Positions 1 through 6,299 of a DNA stretch of 11,514 nt are shown here, in pieces. This DNA comes from DAOUAJ01 sp034433615. Its GTDB lineage: Bacteria > Chloroflexota > Anaerolineae > DUEN01. How positions within the stretch are numbered: the first letter of the stretch is position 1; each line of letters opens with the position of its first letter. The DNA lies in contig DAOUAJ010000076.1 of assembly GCA_034433615.1 (NCBI GenBank), forward strand, positions 1 through 11,514. The letters run 5' to 3'. Below the pieces are notes generated by a model that worked only from the letters and a program-made list of their open reading frames with translations, ran no database searches and was not told where the DNA came from. The position numbers and the translations under genes are program-made.

Positions 1-378
1 AACCTGTTAGCGTGTGCGGTGACGATTGGGGCGCGCTACTTTGACAAGGAGTTTCTGTGGCGTTTCTTCCGAGAGGAGGTAGAGATGATGCGTGAAGCTG
101 CGTTCATTGACGATTGGTTGGAAGAGAAGCTGGAAGAGGGGCTACAGCGAGGGCTCCAGCAGGGGCTCCGGCAGGCGCGCCTGGCAGATGTACAGCGCAT
201 TCTCCGCTGGCGCTTCGGCGAGGTGCCGTTGGGCCTGCTGGAGCAACTGGAACGGCTGACGGCAGAACAACTGGAGCTATTGGTAGACGAGGCATTACAG
301 GCGTCGGACCTGGCAGCGTTTCAGACGGCAGTAGCACGCCAGCACCAATCGTTGCCCCCAATCCCTGGCACAGAATGA
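1..378 (+). CDS. Rpn-family nuclease-like protein, C-terminal part (DUF4351-like tail), 5' partial
   Basis: The reading frame is open from base 1, so the gene begins outside the window; 125 residues are visible. The sequence ARYFDKEFLWRFFREE followed by EMMRE and a Glu/Lys-rich helix is the usual end of the core in Rpn (recombination-promoting nuclease / putative transposase) proteins. A charged Gly-Leu-Gln repeat (residues 46-58, EEGLQRGLQQGLR) leads to a DUF4351-like helical tail (about 64-112: ILRWRFGEV, then LEQLERLTAEQLELL). The PD-(D/E)XK catalytic core would lie upstream and cannot be judged. A GTG at 19 could be read as a start, but coding similarity continues 5' of it. Family members are linked to RecA-independent recombination and often occur in many copies per genome. 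The gene ends just before a hairpin and converges on the minus-strand gene at 420. The family call is fairly secure, the activity is not. Confidence 0.72.
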   Translation, partial: NLLACAVTIGARYFDKEFLWRFFREEVEMMREAAFIDDWLEEKLEEGLQRGLQQGLRQARLADVQRILRWRFGEVPLGLLEQLERLTAEQLELLVDEALQASDLAAFQTAVARQHQSLPPIPGTE

Positions 379-379
379 A

Positions 380-409
380 ACCCGAAGGGTCTCAGGAGAC
401 CTTTCGGGT
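380..409. terminator. Bidirectional hairpin between convergent genes
   Basis: A 13-bp stem with a CAGG loop: the left arm ACCCGAAGGGTCT pairs with AGACCTTTCGGGT, with one G-T wobble. It fills the 41-nt gap between the stops of the Rpn-like gene (378) and the ADP-ribosylglycohydrolase-like gene (420). T-runs are short on both sides (CTTTG on plus, TTTCATT on minus), so termination may be incomplete. The core ACCCGAAGGGT recurs at 3767-3777. Confidence 0.7.
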
Positions 410-419
410 CTTTGCCCCT

Positions 420-2531
420 CTATCCAGCCGGCCGCACCACCACGGCATTCGTAGCTGTGCGGCCCTCCTCACAGACCAGGGCCACGCCGCCACTGGCAAG
501 AGGACGGTCGGTGTCGCTCACGGTGAAGAGAAGCTGGCCGTCCGCCCAGGCTTGCAGGCGGTTTTCCACGACCTGCAGGCTCAGTTCGTGGGTCTCGCCA
601 AACTGCCAGGGGAAGTCTCCCTCAGCCAACGTCGTATCCCCGTCCAGCGCTTTGATCAGGCGTACTTTGCCGTCGTTGCAAAGCAACAATGCGTAATAGC
701 GGCGCATGCCCTGCACGCGAGCGGCGATGCCGGCCGTTTTGACCAAGTGCGGTGTCACGTCAGCGCTAACCCGGTAATCCGTCCACTCGCGGGTGCCCTG
801 GATTAACAGGCCGCGGCCCTCGTTCTGAACCAAGCGATATGGCTCTGGCCACCACGGGTCGAACTGATCCACGCCGTTCACCCACGCTCGCCGCCACATC
901 GTGCCACCGGCAGCCGGGCGGGTCAACACCACGTCTGGCGCGCCGTCCCAGGTGACGTAGTCCAGATAGACGGTGCCGTCGGCTCGCCGGGGCGCGCTCA
1001 ATTCCACGCCGATTTCAGCGATCGGTGCTCCCTCCATGTCACCGATGCACCACGTGAATTCATGGCTGGCCCCTGCCTCCAGGATGGCTTCCGGCCCGTA
1101 CACTCTGACCAGTTCGTCATTGGCGCCATACTTGCGCAAATAGAGCCGGCAAGTGACCGGCATCTGGTTCCCGCTGTCTGCGATCACGGCAGCGCATACG
1201 GTCTGGCCAGGGTAGAGGGTGGGTGAGGCGAGCAACCCGTATCCTGGCATGCCGGCCGCTTCAGGTGGAATGAACGTGGCCGTGGCCACGCGGGCTGGTC
1301 TGCCCGGAGCGACGTGGTGATAGCGCAAGGCGAGGCTGCGCCGTCCGCATCGGCTGTGCCCCGACACGTTTTCCACCACTACCGTACCTTTGGACTCGAT
1401 GCTCTCCTCCGGCTGGAACCCTTGCACCGCGCCGGGTAACTCAAAATGAAAACGAGCGCCACCCTTAGGAGCGATCGGCTCTTCCCCGGCCAGGGCCCGG
1501 CCGATGTTTACGATGTGATAAGTTTCGGTCACCGCGTCCGTGATGGCGCGACCGCCATCCGCGGTGGGCAGGTACATCCGATCTGCCACCGGATCCCGCC
1601 AGTCAGGGCCGGTATCAAGACCTGCCAGTCCGTTCTTGATCCCCAACAGACAGCCTACATTGCCCGAATTGCAGTCTGTGTCCCAGCCTGACGTGTTCAC
1701 GATCATAAGCGACTTCTGGAAGTCATCATCGCCGTAGAGCAGGCTGAGAATGATCAGGGCATGATTGGGCACCATATGGCAGTTGCCGCCGTACTTATCG
1801 TAGCCGTAGTGAGCGACGATCTGCTCCCGTGTCTTGCGCCAATCCCTCTCCCGGGCGTGCCACTCGCGGATGTCGCCGATCATACGGTATATCACCGAGT
1901 CTCTAGGGATCAGGGAGACGGCCGTATCGAGCAGCCTGTTGGTGTTCGATTCCACAAACGCCTGGGCCTCCATCGCGGCGATGACTTGAGCGCCGTAGAT
2001 GGCCTCGCCGTCGTGGCTAACACTGGCAGCGCGGCGGGCAAAGTCAGCAGCCAGCTCAGGATCACCAGGCACCACCATACCCCAGCTATCAATGAAGATT
2101 TGCGCGCCGATCTGCTCCGCCACCACTTTGCCGTTCAGTTCGATTGAACCACTGCGCGGGGCTTGAATGCCCTGCTTCAGGCGCAGATAGGCCGTGTGTT
2201 CAGTGGAATTGCCCAGGCCACCCCACCACAGGATCGTGCGCCCCTCGATGAGGTAGTTGAGCCAGGTCTGGCCAATCTGTGCTGGCGTCAGATCGCGGCA
2301 GTTGCTGTAGTCGGGCAGAGCGCGCAGGAAGGTGAAGGTGCCGGTGATGTCGTCGTCCGTCACAATCAGAGGCTTGCCCAGCCTTTCGTGGACATAGTAG
2401 GTGATCTCGCCCAGCTCAGCCATGATGCGTTCGTAAGTCCAGCCCTCGAAGGGACGGCCCAGGTAGACACCAATGATCTTACCCAACACGCCAGCATAAA
2501 CGCGCTCGGCGTAGTCGTGTGGAAGTGACAT
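420..2531 (-). CDS. ADP-ribosylglycohydrolase-family protein with C-terminal beta-sandwich regions
   Basis: A 703-residue protein. Residues about 6-340 form an ADP-ribosylglycohydrolase (DraG/ARH) fold: the start AGVLGKIIGVYLGRPFEGW, the metal-site motif T58-D-D-D-I62, SHDGEA at 172-177, and the second metal motif G282-W-D-T-D-C-N-S289. Both halves of the dinuclear metal site look intact. The family removes ADP-ribose from proteins or cleaves related N-glycosidic bonds; this substrate is unknown. Residues about 355-520 look like a carbohydrate-binding/galactose-binding-type beta-sandwich. Residues about 525-700 resemble a concanavalin-A-like (DUF1080/LamG-type) domain, with WTDYRVSADVTP and YYALLLCNDGKVRLI. 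Typical ARH proteins have about 300-350 residues, so the extension doubles the length. No signal peptide is visible. The ATG at 2531 has AAGGAG (2538-2543) six bases upstream. It lies 109 nt downstream of the oxidoreductase gene on the same strand, and no clear promoter is seen between them, so co-transcription is likely. Confidence 0.85.
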   Translation of the reverse strand: MSLPHDYAERVYAGVLGKIIGVYLGRPFEGWTYERIMAELGEITYYVHERLGKPLIVTDDDITGTFTFLRALPDYSNCRDLTPAQIGQTWLNYLIEGRTILWWGGLGNSTEHTAYLRLKQGIQAPRSGSIELNGKVVAEQIGAQIFIDSWGMVVPGDPELAADFARRAASVSHDGEAIYGAQVIAAMEAQAFVESNTNRLLDTAVSLIPRDSVIYRMIGDIREWHARERDWRKTREQIVAHYGYDKYGGNCHMVPNHALIILSLLYGDDDFQKSLMIVNTSGWDTDCNSGNVGCLLGIKNGLAGLDTGPDWRDPVADRMYLPTADGGRAITDAVTETYHIVNIGRALAGEEPIAPKGGARFHFELPGAVQGFQPEESIESKGTVVVENVSGHSRCGRRSLALRYHHVAPGRPARVATATFIPPEAAGMPGYGLLASPTLYPGQTVCAAVIADSGNQMPVTCRLYLRKYGANDELVRVYGPEAILEAGASHEFTWCIGDMEGAPIAEIGVELSAPRRADGTVYLDYVTWDGAPDVVLTRPAAGGTMWRRAWVNGVDQFDPWWPEPYRLVQNEGRGLLIQGTREWTDYRVSADVTPHLVKTAGIAARVQGMRRYYALLLCNDGKVRLIKALDGDTTLAEGDFPWQFGETHELSLQVVENRLQAWADGQLLFTVSDTDRPLASGGVALVCEEGRTATNAVVVRPAG

Positions 2532-2567
2532 TGTTTTCTCCTTGCATCGAATGTGATTGTTCGGCCA

Positions 2568-2605
2568 GAGGGCCAGGCACCGGTTTCAACCGGTGCCTGG
2601 CCCTC
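2568..2605. repeat. Perfect 18-bp-arm inverted repeat between two co-oriented genes
   Basis: The left arm GAGGGCCAGGCACCGGTT is exactly complementary to the right arm AACCGGTGCCTGGCCCTC, with only TC between them (17 bp plus a TTCA loop when folded). It lies in the 109-nt gap between the oxidoreductase gene (ends 2641) and the ADP-ribosylglycohydrolase-like gene (starts 2531). Neither side carries a T-tract, so it is not a textbook intrinsic terminator. It may attenuate transcription, stabilise the upstream mRNA end, or be a dispersed palindromic repeat. Confidence 0.8.
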
Positions 2606-2640
2606 ACCAAATGAGGTATTCTTCCACGCCCTCCCCTGGT

Positions 2641-3663
2641 CTATTTACCTGCTATATCCTGAGCGAACGCGTCAATCATGGCGTGCACATCGTCACCCAG
2701 TGGATAGAGTACCGGGCAGGTGCAGCCATTGGCGACATACTCACGCACCTTGGCCTGGCATTCTTCCGGTGTGCCGCTGGCAGTGATGAGCTGCACTACC
2801 TCATCCGGCACCAGTTCCATTGCCCGCTCAATCTGCTCCTCCGTAGCTGGCCAGGTGAGGACGCGACCGATCGCGTCCAGTAACTCCTGAGAGACCCCCG
2901 ACGCCTTCATGATGTGCGGTTGCTGGCCCAGATACTGCGTTACCAGCTTACGGGCATTGTCCAGAGCCTTCTTACGATTGGTATCCAGCGAACAGACGAC
3001 CAACTGCGGACGGTCAATGTCATCCAATCTGCGGCCGGCGCGGCGAGCGCCCACCTCCAGGCAGTCCAGCGCCTGCAGGGTGTAGCCTGGCGACACCAGA
3101 TAGTTGAGCAGCACCCCATCGGCAATCTCGCCGGCCAGTTCCATCATCTGAGGGCCGGTAGCGCCGATGTAGATGGGGATGCGGCGCGGCTCTCGGCGGC
3201 CATGGACGATGTCAATCTGCACGTCTGTCAAACGGACAAACTCGCCATGGTAAGTCACGTTCTCCATGGCGACCAGCCGGCGCACAGCCTCGACCGTCTC
3301 TCGCATGGCGCGCAGGGGCTTGCGGCGATCCACGCCCACCTTCGACGCCAGCGGCTCCCACCAGGCACCCATGCCGCACAAGATCCGATTAGGGGCCAGA
3401 TCGTCCAGGGTCACGAAGGTGGCGGCGATCAACGCCGGGTTACGCGTCCAGTTGTTGATCACACCGGAGCCGATCTTGATGCGTTCTGTACAGGCAGCAA
3501 AGGCAGCCATGGGCACAATAGCATCTCGTACTAAGCGTGACTCCGCCTGCCAGACGGCCTCGAACCCCCTGGACTCGGCGTAGCGCGCGTACTCAATCCC
3601 ATCACGAATCGGATGGGCATCTTGCAAATAGAGAGCCACGCGGTCATACGGGGGGGTGAACAT
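2641..3663 (-). CDS. Luciferase-like (LLM class) F420/flavin-dependent oxidoreductase
   Basis: A 340-residue TIM-barrel oxidoreductase of the bacterial-luciferase superfamily, closest in layout to F420-dependent Mer and Fgd-type enzymes. Visible markers are GFEAVWQAESRLVRDA (33-48); IKIGSGVINNWTRNPALIA (62-80), which holds the family's cofactor-binding bulge; GMGAWWEP (98-105); YHGEF (139-143); and IPIYIGATGPQMMELAGEIADG beginning at 162, the classic second-half signature. The length matches the family (about 330-350). These enzymes move hydride between F420 or FMN and a soluble substrate; the substrate cannot be read from the sequence. The ATG at 3663 has GAGGAGG (3671-3677) seven bases upstream. 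A promoter candidate lies at 3715-3744. It is the first gene of a probable two-gene unit with the ADP-ribosylglycohydrolase-like gene. F420 rather than FMN use is inferred from resemblance only. Confidence 0.87.
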   Translation of the reverse strand: MFTPPYDRVALYLQDAHPIRDGIEYARYAESRGFEAVWQAESRLVRDAIVPMAAFAACTERIKIGSGVINNWTRNPALIAATFVTLDDLAPNRILCGMGAWWEPLASKVGVDRRKPLRAMRETVEAVRRLVAMENVTYHGEFVRLTDVQIDIVHGRREPRRIPIYIGATGPQMMELAGEIADGVLLNYLVSPGYTLQALDCLEVGARRAGRRLDDIDRPQLVVCSLDTNRKKALDNARKLVTQYLGQQPHIMKASGVSQELLDAIGRVLTWPATEEQIERAMELVPDEVVQLITASGTPEECQAKVREYVANGCTCPVLYPLGDDVHAMIDAFAQDIAGK

Positions 3664-3714
3664 TCAGCAACCTCCTCGTCGGTTCGTGAATGAAGGTGTG
3701 AATCTGTCAATTAC

Positions 3715-3744
3715 ATTCTACACCGAGGCGCGAGAGGCCGTCAA
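3715..3744 (-). promoter_or_regulatory. Candidate sigma-70-type promoter for the LLM oxidoreductase gene
   Basis: On the minus strand TTGACG (3744-3739), an 18-nt spacer and TAGAAT (3720-3715) lie about 50 bases upstream of the ATG at 3663. Each box matches consensus at four to five of six positions. An overlapping TTGACA (minus, near 3703-3708) lacks a good -10 partner. Confidence 0.4.
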
Positions 3745-3766
3745 GGGGCTTTGTGAGGAGAATAGG

Positions 3767-3781
3767 ACCCGAAGGGTTTTT
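3767..3781 (+). terminator. Short terminator-like element, ACCC-GAA-GGGT plus T-run
   Basis: A 4-bp stem, a GAA loop and five Ts on the plus strand. It shares the 11-mer ACCCGAAGGGT with the hairpin at 380-409. No plus-strand gene precedes it, so it may be a decayed copy of a common terminator or a barrier to antisense transcription. Confidence 0.3.
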
Positions 3782-3806
3782 AGACGATCCAGGCTTGGCT
3801 CCCCTG

Positions 3807-3825
3807 AAAAAAGGCTCCCAAGCCC
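3807..3825 (-). terminator. Second, weaker terminator downstream of the M23 peptidase gene
   Basis: Read on the minus strand: GGCT-TGGG-AGCC followed by TTTTTT (3812-3807). The stem is only 4 bp but the T-tract is clean. It follows the stronger hairpin at 3839-3861 and precedes the oxidoreductase promoter, giving tandem termination. Confidence 0.45.
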
Positions 3826-3838
3826 GTCCTTGGGCGCC

Positions 3839-3861
3839 AAAAAATGGCCCGCGGGCGGGCC
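3839..3861 (-). terminator. Intrinsic terminator downstream of the M23 peptidase gene
   Basis: On the minus strand GGCCCG-CCCG-CGGGCC (3861-3846) is followed by A and six Ts (3844-3839). It starts about 70 nt after the M23 stop codon at 3929. A plus-strand T6 run at 3871-3876 lies on the other side, so the element may also stop plus-strand transcripts. Confidence 0.65.
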
Positions 3862-3928
3862 TCAGAGTAGTTTTTTCAGCGGAGTCAGGCTTACACCGTT
3901 TCGGGCTCCGGCCCTCAGCGGATTCAGT

Positions 3929-5119
3929 CTACGGCAAGAACCCGATGGGGTTCCTGGACACGTTGCCTTGACGGATCTCAAAGTGCAGGTGGGGGCCGGT
4001 GCAGGTGCCTGAGCATCCTACGGAGCCAATCCGCTGCCCTACCGCTACCGAATCGCCGCGCTGAACCAAAATCCTGCTCAGGTGGGCATAGTAGGTGACG
4101 TAGCCATTGCCATGATTGATGACCACCAGATTGCCGTAGCCGCTCCTGTCCCAGCCGGCAAAAGTCACATAGCCGGAGTCACTGGCAACTACAGGCGTCC
4201 CTGTCAACGCACCGATATCCAGACCCTTATGCGCTCGCTTGTTCACAAGCTGACCAAACAGGGAGGTGATCCGACCCGTGACCGGCCATACGAATCTGCC
4301 AGTACCTTTCGAGGCTGCCTTAGGAATGGGACCACTATAGGCCGATACAAAGGGAGCCACCCACGGCTTCTCGCCGCCAGGGATGATCAACACTTTGTCT
4401 ACCGGCAATGGCTCATTGAGGTCCTTGATGCCATTAGCCTTGTAGTTGACAATGACTTCAGGCTCGACTTTGTATCGGCGCGCAATCTGCGTCAGCGTCT
4501 CCCCTTCTTCCACCACGTGATACACGCCGGAAACAGGCAAGATAATCAGGTCTTGTCCCACGCGCAGCAAGTCAGGATTTAACTCCAGCTCGTTGGCCCA
4601 TTTGACCGTATCCACGCTGATCTTGAACTTTTTGGCAATGCTGCTCAAGGTATCACCAGGCACTACCACATAGTGCGTGATCCCTTCGCGCGGCCGTTCA
4701 GGGATCTGCGTGATCGGCACGGCTGCCCGCATCAGATTGCTCCCTACGCTGACTCTGGGGCTACTGGAGGTGACGGGGAATAGCGGAGCTGCCGGCTGGG
4801 CGAGATGAGGTGTGGAGGTAGGAAGCTGCCAGGAGACACCCCAGTCTGGCCACTGAATCTGGGTGAGGGTCAAAACCAGGATGGTAACCAACAGTAATGC
4901 CAGGTGGGAGGCAACACGAATGGGCGAGACGTCATCGCGAGCAAAGCTACGAAGCCTCTCCTGGACGACAGACCAGGATGTTTCGGGAAGGTAAGGCCAG
5001 AATCTATTGCCCGGGCCGAGGTGTTCGATTGGCTGTGGTTTTTGTATAGCCAGCGAACTGTCGGGGAATTCTTGATCCATGTTGCCCTTGATCATAGGGC
5101 CTGGGCTGTAAGCCGTCAT
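3929..5119 (-). CDS. Membrane-anchored LysM-LysM-M23 peptidoglycan endopeptidase
   Basis: A 396-residue bitopic protein. It has a cytoplasmic N-terminal tail of about 67 residues, one membrane segment (about 68-89, ending TILVLTLTQIQW) and a Pro/Ser/Thr-rich linker. Two LysM modules follow (about 148-195 with VVPGDTLSSIAKKFKIS; about 198-247 with VEEGETLTQIARRYKV), then a C-terminal M23/LytM zinc peptidase (about 296-392). The zinc and catalytic residues are present: H297-x3-D301, H346 in YYAHLS, and H377-L-H379 in GPHLHFE. LysM binds GlcNAc polymers and M23 cuts peptide cross-links, so the likely role is wall remodelling outside the cytoplasmic membrane. C369 and C373 lie next to the active site. 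The start is uncertain: the ATG at 5119 is 13-15 nt from the best SD, and an ATG at residue 14 is the main alternative. It ends at tandem terminators and is probably monocistronic. Confidence 0.88.
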   Translation of the reverse strand: MTAYSPGPMIKGNMDQEFPDSSLAIQKPQPIEHLGPGNRFWPYLPETSWSVVQERLRSFARDDVSPIRVASHLALLLVTILVLTLTQIQWPDWGVSWQLPTSTPHLAQPAAPLFPVTSSSPRVSVGSNLMRAAVPITQIPERPREGITHYVVVPGDTLSSIAKKFKISVDTVKWANELELNPDLLRVGQDLIILPVSGVYHVVEEGETLTQIARRYKVEPEVIVNYKANGIKDLNEPLPVDKVLIIPGGEKPWVAPFVSAYSGPIPKAASKGTGRFVWPVTGRITSLFGQLVNKRAHKGLDIGALTGTPVVASDSGYVTFAGWDRSGYGNLVVINHGNGYVTYYAHLSRILVQRGDSVAVGQRIGSVGCSGTCTGPHLHFEIRQGNVSRNPIGFLP

Positions 5120-5145
5120 GCCCAGGCATTGGCTCCACCTTTTGA

Positions 5146-5174
5146 ATTATACCACACATGTCCCGGTTTGGAAA
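5146..5174 (-). promoter_or_regulatory. Extended -10 promoter of the M23 peptidase gene
   Basis: On the minus strand TTTCCA (5174-5169), a 17-nt spacer, then TGG-TATAAT with a perfect -10 (5151-5146) and an upstream TG. Transcription should start near 5139, so the leader before the ATG at 5119 is only about 20 nt. The SD-like AAGGTGGAG (5141-5133) would sit at the very 5' end of the mRNA. Confidence 0.65.
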
Positions 5175-5197
5175 GGGTGCGGAGCCTTGATCGCCGA

Positions 5198-5347
5198 AGG
5201 TCTCCCGACCGAGGCGAAAGGGCCCGCGGCACGGCGAAAGGGCTCGGTCAGGGGACCTCGCCCATCGCAGGACTGGCGGTCTTCTGAACTGCGAAGACCA
5301 CAGGCTGCTAATAGCTGATCGCTGACTGCTATTTTCAAGACAGGCTG
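5198..5347. repeat. Structured, repeat-rich gap between the methyltransferase and M23 genes
   Basis: No gene is seen here. At 5198-5258 AGGTCTCC pairs with GGGGACCT (one wobble), then one mismatch, then GACCGAG pairs with CTCGGTC. The loop region carries an exact 11-bp direct repeat, GGCGAAAGGGC, at 5213-5223 and 5233-5243 (20-bp period). At 5278-5299 GGTCTTC pairs with GAAGACC. At 5307-5334 there are four degenerate 7-mers: GCTAATA, GCTGATC, GCTGACT, GCTATTT. ACAGGCTG occurs at 5300-5307 and 5340-5347, exactly 40 bp apart. None of the hairpins has a T-tract in the minus direction. Confidence 0.55.
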
Positions 5348-5356
5348 AAACTGGCC

Positions 5357-6256
5357 CTATTCCTCTTTGCGGAAGATGAGGGCAAACTGATGAAGTTGGT
5401 TCGCCACGAAAGCGTAAGGATACCCAAAGGGGTACAGGCGTTGCACCTGGTCAGCCCAGATTTTGTAGCCACGAAAGCGTAGCCCAGGGATCGCCATCAG
5501 CCGCTCCGTCAGGTAAACGTGGAGCATGTTGTGCTCATCTTCCGTCGGCTGCAGATCCTTGCAAAATACCACCATGTGCCCCTTTGGCCTCAGGCGGGTC
5601 AATGCAGATTCCAGGACACCTCGTAACGCATCCAGAAAGAGGTCACGGTCCAGGTTTCCAAGGTCGGCTTCTGAATGGCTGAACGAACGTGGGGTGCTGC
5701 GACCCATTCGCTTACGTTGTTCACCAGAACGCGGACGAGCCATCATGTCGGCATACGGCGGATCGGTCAGGATCAGGTCAAAGATCCGTTCGGTGACAGC
5801 AGGAAACCGTAACAGGTCGCGAGCGTCTCCACAGATCATGGTCTGCTCCGGCAGCCCCTCGCGCTCGCACACTCGACGGTAGATCTCAACATACCTGGCC
5901 GATAGCTCGACGCCCACGGCGTGCCGCTCACGGCCTTGTCGGGTCAGCAGCCCGCAGCCCAGCAACGTACCGCCTACGCCGGCAAAGGGGTCCAACACCC
6001 ACCCACCTTGCCGGGTGAAGAACTCGATGTAACGGGCCATCAGTTGAGGCGGCTTGGGGGATGGATGAACGCGGCGCAGATCGTGCCCATACGACTCAGG
6101 GCCGGTGGTGGGGTAATGGGTGACGTCCACGGAGTTAAGGAAGTAAACCCACGCCGCGCCGGTCAGGTCGTTCAGGCCATTGCGTGGATCATGATGACTG
6201 CCTGCCTGCCCTGGGTGGTCCAGGGTACCCGAACGGGTGCCTGGTTCTTCAGCCAT
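5357..6256 (-). CDS. Orphan DNA (N6-adenine or N4-cytosine) methyltransferase, DPPY type
   Basis: A 299-residue AdoMet-dependent DNA methyltransferase. Numbering from the ATG at 6256: HPSPKP (64-69, motif-X-like), VLDPFAGVGG (87-96, AdoMet-binding motif I), E117 closing strand 2, CGDA (142-145), and the catalytic LTDPPY (163-168). The motif order X-I-IV and DPPY indicate exocyclic amino methylation, not C5 methylation. The target site cannot be read from the sequence. No restriction endonuclease or specificity subunit is nearby, so it is probably a solitary regulatory or housekeeping enzyme. The frame is open back to 6676, but that part overlaps rdgB in another frame and has no family-like sequence, so I start at 6256, 43 nt after the rdgB stop. 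GAGGAG directly abuts this ATG, too close for ideal use; an upstream TTG in the same frame remains possible. It is probably co-transcribed with rdgB. Confidence 0.85.
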   Translation of the reverse strand: MAEEPGTRSGTLDHPGQAGSHHDPRNGLNDLTGAAWVYFLNSVDVTHYPTTGPESYGHDLRRVHPSPKPPQLMARYIEFFTRQGGWVLDPFAGVGGTLLGCGLLTRQGRERHAVGVELSARYVEIYRRVCEREGLPEQTMICGDARDLLRFPAVTERIFDLILTDPPYADMMARPRSGEQRKRMGRSTPRSFSHSEADLGNLDRDLFLDALRGVLESALTRLRPKGHMVVFCKDLQPTEDEHNMLHVYLTERLMAIPGLRFRGYKIWADQVQRLYPFGYPYAFVANQLHQFALIFRKEE

Positions 6257-6299
6257 CTCCTCGTCACCGCAAAGCAAAGTTAAGACCGACAGGTTGGAC

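Noticed and set aside
19..378. Treating the GTG at 19 as a true start of a complete small gene
   Set aside because: The frame is open to base 1, and the residues before it (LLACAV) continue the Rpn-like pattern, so the gene is cut by the window.
114..806. Long plus-strand frame (230 codons) overlapping the Rpn-like tail and the ADP-ribosylglycohydrolase gene
   Set aside because: It runs antisense to the well-supported gene at 420-2531 and out of frame with the Rpn-like gene; its Ala/Gly/Pro-rich start is typical of GC-rich shadow frames.
2163..2528. Plus-strand frame of 121 codons inside the ADP-ribosylglycohydrolase gene
   Set aside because: It is a shadow of the conserved N-terminal catalytic domain on the other strand, with no start signals.
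3656..4012. Plus-strand frame across the intergenic region and the end of the M23 gene (118 codons)
   Set aside because: It reads through terminators and into the antisense of the M23 gene, with no SD or recognisable domain.
5198..5258. Hairpin considered as the intrinsic terminator of the methyltransferase transcript
   Set aside because: There is no T-tract on the minus-strand exit side, and the loop is 29 nt; it is kept only as structure of unknown role.
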